From contig NZ_SLWL01000006.1 of assembly GCF_004342915.1 (NCBI RefSeq), positions 62,001-126,000 of the forward strand: a stretch of DNA of 64,000 nt, given 5' to 3'. The translations under genes were made by a program, and so were the position numbers. Position 1 is the first letter of the stretch. Each line of letters begins with the position of its first letter. Below are positions 11,388 to 21,157 of the stretch, piece after piece. This stretch comes from Camelimonas lactis (GTDB taxonomy: Bacteria; Pseudomonadota; Alphaproteobacteria; Rhizobiales; Beijerinckiaceae). The notes beneath the pieces are model-generated. The model did no database searches and was not told where the DNA came from. It saw only the letters and a program-made list of their open reading frames with translations.

Positions 11388-11927
11388 ATGTCAACTCAAG
11401 AACTGTATATGGATCTATCTCAATACTTGACGCCAACCATCATGAATGAAGGCTTATATCCGACGAACAACGGAACACCATGGCTGGGCGCCCCGTACTC
11501 TCACCCGGAGTCACAGTCGTGGCGGTGGACGCTCACTGTTGATGTGAAGCAGCAACACAATCGTACCCTTGGACAAGCGTTTGTTACCGCCTGTGGCGGC
11601 TCAGAGCATGTCTTTGCACCCTATGACGGTGCAAATGACGACACCTGGATTGATTTTTACACTGGCCTCACAGTGAAAATGTCCATACCGGGCATTGCGG
11701 CCGGGGTGAGCACCATCTATGTAGCCCAAGGGGCAACATCCACGAGATACCCGTGGTACGCTGGTGGCCAAGATATCACCAAACCGTCACCCCACATCGG
11801 ACTGCTGACAATCAAGAACACCCTGGCGAACACCTGCAACAATGTCACGGCGGTGAATTTCATATCACAGAACCGTTCGGACGTTTACGAGATCGACTTC
11901 CGGCTCCACAGCTATGTCACATCCTGA
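11388..11927 (+). CDS. Unrecognised AT-rich protein, paralogue 2
   Basis: From the ATG at 11388 a 179-aa protein homologous to the product at 10123-10656. Both start MSTQ-Q/E-L, share an SWRWTLTVDV-type strand, a G-x-x-HVFAPYDG motif, an IYVAQG...PWYAGG segment and the ending EIDFRLHSYVTS. No signal peptide or membrane helix is visible. A TTG six codons upstream is possible, but the paralogue fixes the ATG. Divergence from paralogue 1 is large except at these motifs, so the duplication is old or the family is evolving fast. Function unknown. Confidence 0.7.
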   Translation: MSTQELYMDLSQYLTPTIMNEGLYPTNNGTPWLGAPYSHPESQSWRWTLTVDVKQQHNRTLGQAFVTACGGSEHVFAPYDGANDDTWIDFYTGLTVKMSIPGIAAGVSTIYVAQGATSTRYPWYAGGQDITKPSPHIGLLTIKNTLANTCNNVTAVNFISQNRSDVYEIDFRLHSYVTS

Positions 11928-12148
11928 CGACCGGCGGTTTCCAAACCCGCCGCGGAGCCGCGAAACAGGAGCGCAACCGGCATTGCCGGCAAGACCTGCA
12001 CGCAATGAACGGGCAACGCCACACCTCCGTCCCTGGTGCAATTAGGGGATGCGACAAGGCGGACAGGCGGCGCATTCTGGGGCGCCGGGCCCGCAAGCTT
12101 TTGCTGCGGCTGAAGGGGGTTCGTTGCGGGGAACGCTACGCCAGTATA

Positions 12149-13240
12149 TTACACCACCATCGTCAGCTTGCGGGCGGCGCGGGTGATGGCGGTGTAGAGC
12201 CAGCGGTGGCGGTGTTCGCGGAAGGCGTAGCTTTCATCAAACAGCACCACATTATCCCATTGCGAGCCCTGGGATTTATGCACCGTGAGGGCATAGCCGT
12301 AGTCGAACTCATCCGAACGGCGGCGGATTTCCCAGGGCAGCGTTTCCTCACTCCCCTCGAAAAACGCGCGCAACACCTTCACCTTGGCCGAGCGGCCGCC
12401 AATGTCCTCATCCGGCTGCACGGTGAGCTGCACCAGGCCCTTCGATTCGCCGCGATTGCTGCGCACCCGGAAAACGCCGCCATTGAGCAGGCCCTTCGCC
12501 CGGTCGTTCCGCAGGCAGACCAGCTTTTCGCCGACGCCGGGCATCGGATCGCGATAGCCCAGCAGTTCGCGGATGCGGCCGTTGTAAAGCCGGCGGGTGC
12601 GGTTCATGCCCACCAGCACCTGGTCGGCCGCCAGAATGGCCTCCGCGTCGATGTCGCGCCGGGAAATGACGCGGGTTTCGCCATAGTCTCCCAGCGCGAT
12701 GTCGCCGCCTTCGCGGGCGATCATCGACAGGCGGACGATCGGGTCGTCCTTGGCCTGGCGGTGCACCTCGGTGAGCATCACGTCGGGCGCGTCGGCGGTG
12801 AAATAGCCGCCGCCCTTCACCGGCGGCAACTGGGCCGGATCGCCCAGCACCAGGATCGGCGTGTTGAACGATTCGAGATCGCGGCCCAGCTCCTCATCAA
12901 CCATCGAGCATTCGTCGATGATGATGAGGCTGGCCTTGGAAGCGTTGCCGCTGTGATTGATGACGAAGGTGGGCGCCTCCTCCTCCACCCCGCGCGAACG
13001 GTAGATCATGGAGTGGATGGTGGCGGCGTCCGTGCAGCCCTTCGAGCGCATGACCAGGGCCGCCTTGCCGGTGAACGCGCCAAACGCCACCTCGCCGTCA
13101 ACGCCTTCCGCGATATGGCGGGCAAGCGTCGTTTTGCCCGTGCCGGCGTAGCCGAACAGCCGGAACACCTGCGGCGAGCCCTTTTTCAGCCAGCGCGCCA
13201 CGGCGTTGAGCGCGTCTTCCTGCTGCGGCGACCAGGCCAT
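12149..13240 (-). CDS. ATP-dependent RecD/Dda-like DNA helicase
   Basis: A 363-aa superfamily 1B helicase, shorter than RecD or RecD2 and closer in size to phage Dda. It shows Walker A GYAGTGKTT (about 30-38), Walker B IIIDECSMVD, motif III LGDPAQLPPV and a C-terminal UvrD-like motif VI region (GYALTVHKSQGSQWDNVVL, LYTAITRA). It should unwind DNA 5'-3' using ATP, in replication or repair. A small membrane-protein frame ends 2 bp before its start codon, so the two may be co-transcribed. No RecBC or AddAB partners are near. Confidence 0.93.
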   Translation of the reverse strand: MAWSPQQEDALNAVARWLKKGSPQVFRLFGYAGTGKTTLARHIAEGVDGEVAFGAFTGKAALVMRSKGCTDAATIHSMIYRSRGVEEEAPTFVINHSGNASKASLIIIDECSMVDEELGRDLESFNTPILVLGDPAQLPPVKGGGYFTADAPDVMLTEVHRQAKDDPIVRLSMIAREGGDIALGDYGETRVISRRDIDAEAILAADQVLVGMNRTRRLYNGRIRELLGYRDPMPGVGEKLVCLRNDRAKGLLNGGVFRVRSNRGESKGLVQLTVQPDEDIGGRSAKVKVLRAFFEGSEETLPWEIRRRSDEFDYGYALTVHKSQGSQWDNVVLFDESYAFREHRHRWLYTAITRAARKLTMVV

Positions 13241-13242
13241 CC

Positions 13243-13422
13243 TTACCCTAACCCCTGCTTGACGCGGCTTCCGCCCGCCCGTTTACCCTGTGCGCCAGAG
13301 GATGTAGCGCTCCGGGCGCGATAAGGCCATCCTTGTCGCGGCGACGCTGTCGCCAGGAAAGTGATGAAAAGGAAAGCAGTAAAAAGGAAGGCCGTGAGGA
13401 AGCCGCGCCTGTAGCCGGACAT
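13243..13422 (-). CDS. Possible small membrane protein upstream of the helicase
   Basis: A 59-aa frame with a strong Shine-Dalgarno (AGGGAGGCGGGG) before the ATG and one hydrophobic helix (GFLTAFLFTAFLFITFLAT), followed by a basic Ser/Arg/Gly-rich tail. The stop is 2 bp from the helicase ATG, as in an operon. I recognise no family; low complexity of the tail makes an artefact possible. Confidence 0.4.
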   Translation of the reverse strand: MSGYRRGFLTAFLFTAFLFITFLATASPRQGWPYRARSATSSGAQGKRAGGSRVKQGLG

Positions 13423-13579
13423 TTGCCCCGCCTCCCTGATCCGGCGTATGTCGATGCGGGCGCCTGTCTGAAAATGCCGGTGGATCGACCGGCGGTTTTT
13501 CACGCCCCGCGGCGTCGACAGTCTTGCCGGCGCCGGCGTTTCGCGGGGAGCATGCCGGTCGGCAACCGTAGAGAGGAAC

Positions 13580-13891
13580 ATGCGCGCGATCCTGAGATTC
13601 CTGGGCTTTCTCGCGGTTGTCGGCGGCTTTGTCGCGCTGGTGATCGACGTGACGCGCTATCTGGCCAATAACGCGTGGGCCCCGGCGACGCTACGGGGCG
13701 CGCTCGACGCCATCGTGACCGACGGCGGCGCGCGTCTCGCCGCCAGCATCTCGGGAATCGCCGGGGCGCCGGCGGGCGCGGCAGTGGCGACAGCCCTCAC
13801 GGCGCCAGCCTCCATTACTGGCCTGGCCGGCGGCTTCATTGTGATGTTCCTGTTCCGCAGCCGCGACCAGGACGGAGCGTCCCGGTTTTAA
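13580..13891 (+). CDS. Small conserved-type membrane protein
   Basis: A 103-aa protein with an N-terminal hydrophobic helix (about 4-25) and a second one near the C-terminus (PASITGLAGGFIVMFLF), then a short charged tail (RSRDQDGASRF). GAGAGGAAC precedes the ATG at good spacing. No enzymatic motif and no recognised family; likely an inner-membrane protein. It is convergent with the broken mechanosensitive channel gene. Confidence 0.6.
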   Translation: MRAILRFLGFLAVVGGFVALVIDVTRYLANNAWAPATLRGALDAIVTDGGARLAASISGIAGAPAGAAVATALTAPASITGLAGGFIVMFLFRSRDQDGASRF

Positions 13892-13927
13892 GCGCCTCCG
13901 GCCCGATGCGCCGCGGATGTGCGCGGC

Positions 13928-15233
13928 TTACCGCGCGCCCGGGCCGGCGACGGCCACGCCGGTGGTCATGTCGCGCCTGCGTTCAGCCGCGCCTGGACGC
14001 CCGCCCCCTGCGAACGCGGCCATGGCGCGCAGATCAGCGCCCGCCGGTCCCTGGAAGACCCGCAGGCCGAACTCCGGCAGAATGGCGAAAAGGTGATCGA
14101 AGATGTCCGCCTGGATGCCTTCGTATTCCGTCCACACCACCGTATCGGTGAAGCAGTACACCTCCATGGGCAACCCCTCCGGCCCGGGCGGCAGCTGCCG
14201 CGCCATGATCGTCAGATCCTGGCGCAATCGCGGATGGGTGCGCAGATAGGCCTCCACATAGGCGCGGAACGCGCCGATATTGGTGAGGCGCCGGCAGTTG
14301 GCCGGAATCGCCTCCCCGGGGCCGAGCTGTCCGTTCCATTGCAGGATGTCCTCCTGCTTGCGGGCCAGGTGATCGCGCAGCAGGCGCAGGGCGCCGAGAC
14401 GCTCCACGTCAGCCGCATCGAGAAAACGGATGCTGGTCTGGTCGAGGCTCAGGGCGCGCTTGATGCGACGCCCGCCCGCCTCGCGCATGCCGCGCCAGTT
14501 TTTGAATGCTCCGGTCACCAGCTTGCGGATCGGCACCGTGGTGATGGTCTTGTCCCAGTTCTGCACCTTGACCGTGTGCAGGGCGATTTCGATCACATCG
14601 CCATCCGCGCCCTCCCCCGGAACCTCGATCCAGTCGCCGACCCGCACCATGTCGGTGGACGATATCTGGATGCCCGCCACCAGCGACAGCAGGGGTGTCC
14701 TGAAACACCAGAATCAGCACCGCAGCCATGGCGCCAAGGCCCGACAGCAGGATGACCGGCGAACGGTCGATGATCGTGGCGATCATCAGCAGCGCCGCAA
14801 GCACGTAAAGCGCGATTTTCAGGATCTGGAAGTAGCCTTTCACCGGCCGTTTCTGCGCCCCGGGGCGCCGGTGATACAGCACATTCGCCAGGTCAAGCGC
14901 CGCCGCGGCCGCCAGGGCCAGGGCCAGCACCACCACCGCATTGGCGACATTGCGCGTGATGGCGATGAACGCCTCCGGCGCATGCGGGGCGAGGCCAACG
15001 CCCGCCGAGACGACCAGCGCGGGCGCGGCCAGCGTCAGGCTTTCCATCACCCGATGCCGCCGCAACTCCGGATCACGCCCCCAGGCCGTGCGGGCCACCA
15101 GTCGGTCATAGCCGCGCAGCAGCAGCCCCTTGACGACGAAGCGGGAGATCACCGCCAGCAATATGAGAAGGATGAAAAATATAACCGTATCCAGCCACGG
15201 CCAATCGGTTCTGATGTTCAGAAAATTCAACAC
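13928..15233 (-). pseudogene. MscS-family mechanosensitive channel, frameshifted
   Basis: Read across two frames this is an MscS/YbdG-type channel: N-terminal membrane helices (WLDTVIFFILLILLAVISRF; LLSGLGAMAAVLILVFQDT) and then the pore/beta domain (LVAGIQISSTDMVRVGDWIE, VKVQNWDKTITTVPIRKL). After LVFQDT the frame is lost: the reverse strand has four C where three would give the expected DTLLSLVAG, i.e. the G-run at 14692-14695. One extra base explains everything, so it is either a recent pseudogene or a sequencing error; the rest is intact. A GTG at 15233 is a plausible start, with TTG at 15290 the alternative. A second, unbroken MscS gene is divergent. Confidence 0.85.
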
Positions 15234-15588
15234 GCCAGTCCGTCTGTTTTCGACGACCCCGAGATAACGGCAAATCACCCGCCGGAGCAAGCGCGCGGCG
15301 CACGTACATTATATTGCGAACACGGCCATGGCGACGCGCCCGGATCACGCCAATGCTCCAGCCAGAGCACGCTGTTTGCATTGATACGATTTGCCGACCT
15401 TGCCCAACCGTGCCATGATCAGACGTACGCTGGCCGCTGCCCGGCCCGCATGCCGGCTCGCAGGGCCTGGGCGACAAAGCCCGCGCCTGCCGCTGGCGGC
15501 GGCTTCGCTCCGGCCAGCTGCGACCGCTTGATAAACATCGCCTCACCCTTCAAAACAAACGCACAAGGGCCATTGGGGAGCAGCAGGC
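15234..15588. other. Divergent region between two MscS-type genes
   Basis: No gene seen. The region contains moderately AT-rich sequence near 15150-15230 and 15530-15570 that could hold promoters, but no clear boxes. Confidence 0.3.
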
Positions 15589-17568
15589 GTGGCGCAGAAC
15601 AATCCAGCGGAAAACCTGGGCGATGAAGCCAACCTGATCGCCGAGGGCGCGAACCGGATAGCCACGGTCATTCATGAGGGCGTCATCCGGCGCGTCAATA
15701 ACGTATTCCAGTTTCAGGACGATTGGGCCGCGTTGCTCGGCGCCATGCACGCCGACGGGCGCAGCGCGGGCATGGTGATGTTGATCGCCGCGCTCTCGCT
15801 GGCGGGCGGCGTTGTGGCGCTGTGGGCCGCGCGCGAGATCGTGGCGCGGCGCGGCGCGCGCTTTGGCCGGCTGCTGCGGACGATCTGCGCATTCCTTCTC
15901 GCCGTGGCGGCGATCCTTGTCGCCAGCCGCCTGCTGTCGAATGAGCCGGCGACGCGCCGCCTGATGATCCTGTGGAGCGGCGCGGGACTTGTCGCCCTGT
16001 CAGGCCGCCATGTCTTCATCAGCATCATGGCGGCGGGCTGGGCCCCGCGCGCGGCGCGCCAGCGGTTGCGCAGTTTCGGCGAACTGGTCAGCGCGGCGTT
16101 CATCTGGGGCGTGCTGGGGCTGGCGACCACGTCGACGCTGCGCGGCTTGCGCGCCAATGCCGGCCTTCTGGACATCACCTCATCGGCGCTGGTCAGCCTG
16201 CCGGTCATGGTTCTTACCATTTTCGCCTACATTTACTATCGTCAACCGGTGATGTCGGCGGTGGCGGGCCCGCCGCCGCGCACGATCACCCGGCTGCGCT
16301 TCGCGGCGATCTGGCCGATTGTCGCCGCCGTGGCGACCCTGGCGACATTCGCCGCGCTACAGATCTCCATCACCGTGCAACATCCGCTGCCTGGTCTGCC
16401 GCTGTTGCTGACCCTGCTGCTGCTGCTGCTGACGCCGCACATCGACGTCACCCTGGCGGAGTGGGCGCGCACGCGCGAACAAACCGCTTCGGACCGCATT
16501 CCCCTCGCCTCCCTCTACCGCACCAGCCGCTTCGCCTTCATCCTTCTGGTTCTGATCACCATCGGCTACCAGTGGGCGTTTCCGGCGCTGGCGGCGCTCG
16601 GGGTGCATTCGGGCGAGGCGGAGTGGCGCTCAATCTCGCTGGCGATCGTCGCCCTGGTCGCCGCCTGGGGCTGGAACGCGATCAGCATCTGTTTTGAGCG
16701 CCTGACGCGCAGGGGGCATGAAAACGCCGCGACCAACGAGGAACCACATGCGCCCCGCACCCGCCTGGAAACGCTGTTTCCGCTCATCGCGGGCACGGCG
16801 CGGTCGCTGATCGTGCTGATCGCATCGCTCACCATCATGCTCCTGCTCGGCATGAATGTGTGGCCGGTGATTACCGGCCTGAGCGTTTTTGGCCTGGCGA
16901 TCAGCTTTGGCTCCCAGACGCTGGTCAAGGACATTGTCTCGGGGCTGTTCTTTCTCATCGACGACGCCTTTCGCATGGGCGAATACATCGAGACATCCGG
17001 CGCCAAGGGCGCCGTGGAGCGCATTTCGATCCGGTCCGTCAGCCTGCGGCACCCCCGCGGCGCGGTCGCCACGATACCCTATGGGCAGATCGGCAAGATC
17101 CAGAACTTCAGCCGCGACTGGGTCATCGTCAAACTGCTCTTCCGCGTGTCGTTCGACACCGACGTGGAGAAAGTACGCAAGCTGTTCAAGCAGATTGGCG
17201 CCGAGCTGGCCGCCGATCCGGAGTTTGAGGGCGACCTGCTGGAAACATTCAAGAGCCAGGGCATTTTTGGCGTGGAGGACGGCACCCTGCTGGTGCGCGG
17301 CAAATTCAAGGCGCGCGCCGGCAAGCAGTTCACCATTCGCAAGAAAGTTTACGCCCTCGTGCAGCAGGCCTTCCGCGACAACGGCATCGTGGCCGTGCCC
17401 AAACCGGTCATCATGGCGGCCCCGCCATCCGCTGGCGCGGCGGAAATCCCTGCCCCTGCCCCTGCCCCTGCCCCCGCTCCGGCGCCGTCGCCACCAGCCC
17501 CTCCCCAGGCAGACGCCGCGCCTTCCCCATCCCCGCCCGCGTCGGCAAGCCAGGACGGAGCCTCATAA
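15589..17568 (+). CDS. Large MscS-family mechanosensitive ion channel
   Basis: A 659-aa inner-membrane channel expected to open under membrane tension and release solutes during osmotic downshock. About ten hydrophobic segments precede the MscS core: the pore helix (VITGLSVFGLAISFGSQTLV), then DIVSGLFFLIDDAFRMGEYI and the beta domain with SLRHPRGAVATIPYGQIGKI. The C-terminus ends in a 50-residue Pro/Ala tail (PAPAPAPAPAPSPPAPP), unusual for the family and encoded by a near-repeat of CCTGCC. GTG is the apparent start, since the frame opens just upstream. It may compensate for the frameshifted divergent copy. Confidence 0.9.
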   Translation: MAQNNPAENLGDEANLIAEGANRIATVIHEGVIRRVNNVFQFQDDWAALLGAMHADGRSAGMVMLIAALSLAGGVVALWAAREIVARRGARFGRLLRTICAFLLAVAAILVASRLLSNEPATRRLMILWSGAGLVALSGRHVFISIMAAGWAPRAARQRLRSFGELVSAAFIWGVLGLATTSTLRGLRANAGLLDITSSALVSLPVMVLTIFAYIYYRQPVMSAVAGPPPRTITRLRFAAIWPIVAAVATLATFAALQISITVQHPLPGLPLLLTLLLLLLTPHIDVTLAEWARTREQTASDRIPLASLYRTSRFAFILLVLITIGYQWAFPALAALGVHSGEAEWRSISLAIVALVAAWGWNAISICFERLTRRGHENAATNEEPHAPRTRLETLFPLIAGTARSLIVLIASLTIMLLLGMNVWPVITGLSVFGLAISFGSQTLVKDIVSGLFFLIDDAFRMGEYIETSGAKGAVERISIRSVSLRHPRGAVATIPYGQIGKIQNFSRDWVIVKLLFRVSFDTDVEKVRKLFKQIGAELAADPEFEGDLLETFKSQGIFGVEDGTLLVRGKFKARAGKQFTIRKKVYALVQQAFRDNGIVAVPKPVIMAAPPSAGAAEIPAPAPAPAPAPAPSPPAPPQADAAPSPSPPASASQDGAS

Positions 17569-17619
17569 AGTTGCGTCAATGACGGGGGCGTGGCTCAAGC
17601 CCTCCCATCCGCGAGGGCC

Positions 17620-17700
17620 ATGCGTCGACACGAACTGGTGAACGGGGAATGGCCGGTGATCGCGCCGCTTTCACATGGCGTTCTCTCCAGCAGGGCCTGA
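17620..17700 (+). pseudogene. IS5-type transposase N-terminal remnant (left)
   Basis: MRRHELVNGEWPVIAPL matches the typical start of IS5/IS427-group transposases (MRRHELTD-x-EW-x-x-IAPLLP), after which similarity ends and the frame stops at codon 27. It faces rightwards, towards an oppositely oriented remnant at 21158-21298. Confidence 0.6.
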
Positions 17701-17850
17701 CGCCTGCGACCCCGAGCGAGCGGCTCAGGCCGTAGCCGTCAGGAGGCAATACGGTCATCGCCGGCCGCCTGGCGGCAAACAATTCTTTCATACGACGACG
17801 CAGCCGGGTGGCCCGGACACGACAAGGCCACCGTTGGCGCGCTTTGCCGA

Positions 17851-19521
17851 TCACCCGCCTCCGGGACGCTTCGCCAGCCCAAGATCCTTTGCCGGGAAGC
17901 GCTCGAAGGTGGCGAGATGCCGGTTCAGCCGCGCCGATACCTGCGGCAAGCCCCATTCGAAGCGCGAATGTCCCTGCGAGGCCTGCTCCTTCGGGTCCAT
18001 GTAAAGATTGAAGACCCAAGGCGACTGGCCGACCGGCGTCAATGTGCTCGCATCGAGATTGCGGCGAACCGTTTCGTTCTGGAAAACCATGAAATGGACC
18101 TTGTATTCCATCCAGCGAAGCGCCGTGACCTGGTTCTCGCGATACATGAATACGGCGTCGCGACGCGATGCCCCGTCATCGGCCAACAGGAACGATGACT
18201 GGTCGACGCCGTCGATATAGCGGTCGGGCGAAATTTTCCCCTCCTGACCCGCAAGCGCCACAGCCGTATTGAACAGGTCGCACAGGTCGAACAGCCCGTC
18301 GGAGATACGCCCCGCCCTGATCATGCCTGGCCAGGAGGCGATGCCGGGGACGCGCACACCGCCTTCCCAGGTCGTACCCTTGCCGCCGCGGAACGGCTGA
18401 TAGGAGCTGTCGGGCCAAAGGTCTTCATTGCCGCCATTGTCGCTGGTGAAGAATACGAGCGTATTCTCCTCCTGGCCGGTCTCGCGCAGCACGCGCATCA
18501 GCCGTCCGACAATATCGTCGACCTCGATGATCGCATCGCGATGCGGAAAGCCGGCGGGGCTCTTTCCGGCATAGCCTGGGGCGGGATACGTATCATTGTG
18601 CAAACGGCCGAAGGAATGGATCAGGTAAAATGGATTTTTTGCTTCAGCCTGCCTGCGGATGAAGCCCTCCGAGAAATCGGCGAAGTGCTGATCGATGCGG
18701 GACAATTCATCAATGGTCCGGGTTGCCCGGTCGATCCCGATCTCGCCGCCCTTGATGCCCCTGGTGATATGCGCCGGAGCGATGCTTCTGATCGCGTTGA
18801 GCCGGTCGGGCCTGAGCACCAGATCAGGATAAAGCCTTCCGTCCACCTGCTGCGACATCTCGCTGATGACAGTGAGGATGCCGTAATATTCGTCATAGCC
18901 GACCTGATGCGGGTAAAGCCCCTCGCCCTCGCCCAGATGCCACTTGCCCGACAGCGCCGTCGTGTAACCGGCGTCGGACAACAGGCGGGCGGCCGTCACC
19001 TCGTCTGCCCAGGGATTCACCTTGTAGCGCTCGCCAGACAGCAGCGGGCGATTCAGCCCGCTGCGGACCGGGATACGGCCAGTCATGAGGGCGGCCCGCG
19101 TCGGCGTGCAGGTGGGCTGGGAATAGGTGGAAAGCAGTTTCAGTCCGCCCGCGGCGAGCGCGTCTATATGGGGCGTCGGGGCGCCGATCAGAAGTCCACC
19201 GCCAAACGCGCCGACATCACCCCAGCCCATGTCGTCCACGAGGAAAATCAGAATATTTGGCGGCCGCCCCGTGCGGGCGCGAAGCGCCGCCAGCTTGTCC
19301 GCCGCGGCCTGCTCCTGCGCGGGGCGGGGAATTACGGGTTCAAGGTGCGGCGCCGCCTGAACCGTAAGGTCGAACGGGTTGCGCGGCGTTGTCCCGCCCG
19401 GTTGAGCGCGCAGGGCCCCAAAGGGCGCCATGCACGCAAGCGCGCTCCCGCCCAGCAGCAGGCTGCGCCGATCAGGCATCCCCCTGTCTGATCCCGACTT
19501 CCGCGCGCCATTGGTGCTCAT
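17851..19521 (-). CDS. Tat-exported sulfatase (arylsulfatase family)
   Basis: A 556-aa sulfatase that would hydrolyse sulfate esters outside the cytoplasm. It has a twin-arginine leader (DRRSLLLGGSALACMAPFGA), the metal-binding VDDMGWGD near residue 95, the formylglycine motif C-T-P-T-R inside YSQPTCTPTRAALMTGR (Cys converted by a formylglycine-generating enzyme, which is not encoded nearby), GKWHLGEG, and FFTSDNGGNED for the second metal cluster. It lies 49 bp after a DUF1254/DUF1214 gene on the same strand, so the two probably form an operon. The pair sits between IS5-type remnants, suggesting mobile origin. The substrate is unknown. Confidence 0.93.
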   Translation of the reverse strand: MSTNGARKSGSDRGMPDRRSLLLGGSALACMAPFGALRAQPGGTTPRNPFDLTVQAAPHLEPVIPRPAQEQAAADKLAALRARTGRPPNILIFLVDDMGWGDVGAFGGGLLIGAPTPHIDALAAGGLKLLSTYSQPTCTPTRAALMTGRIPVRSGLNRPLLSGERYKVNPWADEVTAARLLSDAGYTTALSGKWHLGEGEGLYPHQVGYDEYYGILTVISEMSQQVDGRLYPDLVLRPDRLNAIRSIAPAHITRGIKGGEIGIDRATRTIDELSRIDQHFADFSEGFIRRQAEAKNPFYLIHSFGRLHNDTYPAPGYAGKSPAGFPHRDAIIEVDDIVGRLMRVLRETGQEENTLVFFTSDNGGNEDLWPDSSYQPFRGGKGTTWEGGVRVPGIASWPGMIRAGRISDGLFDLCDLFNTAVALAGQEGKISPDRYIDGVDQSSFLLADDGASRRDAVFMYRENQVTALRWMEYKVHFMVFQNETVRRNLDASTLTPVGQSPWVFNLYMDPKEQASQGHSRFEWGLPQVSARLNRHLATFERFPAKDLGLAKRPGGG

Positions 19522-19570
19522 GACGTTCGCCTCCGGGGTTGGCCGGCATCATACGCAAAAGGAGCCTCGG

Positions 19571-21040
19571 CTAGTCGACGCGCTCGAAGTCCGGCATCTT
19601 GAAGGTCCTGGCGTAGAAGGCCTCGTCCGGCCCGTAGAAGCGGAATGCCGGGAGCGGACGCTTGCCGCCGGTCGGGATCCAGTTCGCCTCCAGGCCGTCC
19701 GGCGCGACGGGGCCGATATAGAGCGTCACGCTCCCGTCGGCGTTCTGCTTCATCTTGTCAACGCCATAGGAATCGAGCGTCGTGCGCATGGACTGCGTGT
19801 AGATGAACGCCATGGTGGCCCGGTCATACATCGTGAGCGCCCAGAACTGCCTGATGGGGACGTTGGTGGGCACGGTGACCCTGTAGGTCCGCCCGGCTTC
19901 CAGGGGGCGGCCCTGATTGTCCGCCATCGCCATCAGGTAATAGGTCGCTGGCCGGTCAGAAACCTGGCCTGGCGCCATCGTGCACCAGAAAAACGCCATG
20001 GCGCGCCCGTCAACGTCGATCCTGTCAGGATATTCGTAGGAGAACCCGCGGTTTTTATCAGGAAGAAGCAGGGGAACGTACTGGCGATCAGGCCAGAAAT
20101 ACATGGTCCTCGGCAGGTTGTCGAAACGTTCCTGGAGGTAATGCCAGACATCCACCGCGGCTTGCCGCATGGCCCGCTTGGCGACATCGTCGGGATTGTA
20201 GGGTTTGCCCCGCGCGATGCCGAGCGTTGCAAGCAGGCCCATGATGTGGCGGTCCTGCGGCCTTACCGGCTCATAGGTAAAGGTGGCGTGCAGATATTCG
20301 TAATATCTCTCGTCATGGCGCTGGAGCGTTGTGTAGCGCCTGTCGACGGCATCGACGAAGTTCTGCTTCGGCGGGTTTGCCGCCTGCGACAGATAATACA
20401 TTTTCAGGCGGCGGGAATAGGCGTAAGCGTCTTCCGCGCTCTTGCCCGGCGCGCGCACCGAGCGCAATCCGAACATGATCCGGTAGTTGGGCGACTTCAC
20501 ATGGATGTAGCCCGGCGGGACCGTTCCCGTGAAGTCTGGCGCGGTGAACAGGATCTTGCCGCCTTTTCCGCCGTCGACGCCCGACGGGCCGATATCGGCG
20601 ATGGTCATCTGCCACGCATCGACTACCTGGCCGTAGAGGCTGCCGTCAGCCCCGGCCGGAGGAACCTCCAGCACCACCGGCTCCTTCTTCACATCGGTAT
20701 AGGCGATGATGTAGGGCGTCGAACTGTTCGCAGTCCACGTCTCGAACTTCGGCGTTGCCGGGCCCGACATCGCCAGGATGTCATTGTCCTTGAGGCCAAG
20801 GCCATCGATCGTCGCGACACGGCCGCCATGGACCTGCACCGACGGCAGCGACCACAGCATGGCCTCGAAGGCGCGCTGGTATTTGATCTGATAGTCGAAG
20901 TCGACGTTCGAACGCATGCTCCCGGGCGGAGGCTGTCCGCCAAGCGGCTCCTGCGTGACCTGAGCGGAGGTTTGACCAGCAGGTGCGAAAGCGAACATCG
21001 TCCCGGCGATCAGGAAGACGGCCCATGGATTGGTAGTCAT
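19571..21040 (-). CDS. DUF1254/DUF1214 domain exported protein
   Basis: From the ATG at 21040 (GAGG 6 bp upstream) a 489-aa protein with a signal peptide (WAVFLIAGTMFAFAPAGQTSAQ). The N-terminal half carries the DUF1254 pattern (FDYQIKYQRAFEAMLWSLPS, YIIAYTDVKKEPVVLEVPP) and the C-terminal half the DUF1214 pattern (TYRVTVPTNVPIRQFWALTM, SYGVDKMKQNADGSVTLYIG). These domains recur together in periplasmic proteins of unknown biochemical role. It heads a likely two-gene operon with the sulfatase, so a role in handling an exported or environmental sulfated substrate is a reasonable but untested guess. Confidence 0.9.
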   Translation of the reverse strand: MTTNPWAVFLIAGTMFAFAPAGQTSAQVTQEPLGGQPPPGSMRSNVDFDYQIKYQRAFEAMLWSLPSVQVHGGRVATIDGLGLKDNDILAMSGPATPKFETWTANSSTPYIIAYTDVKKEPVVLEVPPAGADGSLYGQVVDAWQMTIADIGPSGVDGGKGGKILFTAPDFTGTVPPGYIHVKSPNYRIMFGLRSVRAPGKSAEDAYAYSRRLKMYYLSQAANPPKQNFVDAVDRRYTTLQRHDERYYEYLHATFTYEPVRPQDRHIMGLLATLGIARGKPYNPDDVAKRAMRQAAVDVWHYLQERFDNLPRTMYFWPDRQYVPLLLPDKNRGFSYEYPDRIDVDGRAMAFFWCTMAPGQVSDRPATYYLMAMADNQGRPLEAGRTYRVTVPTNVPIRQFWALTMYDRATMAFIYTQSMRTTLDSYGVDKMKQNADGSVTLYIGPVAPDGLEANWIPTGGKRPLPAFRFYGPDEAFYARTFKMPDFERVD

Positions 21041-21157
21041 CGTGAGCCTCGCGACAAGATTGCCGAACGCAATCATCTTATTACGAGAGCGCCGCGCCCG
21101 GCAATTGACCGGAAGGTTAATGCCGCTTCGTCTGATCTGCGGGCCTGATCAATGGCG

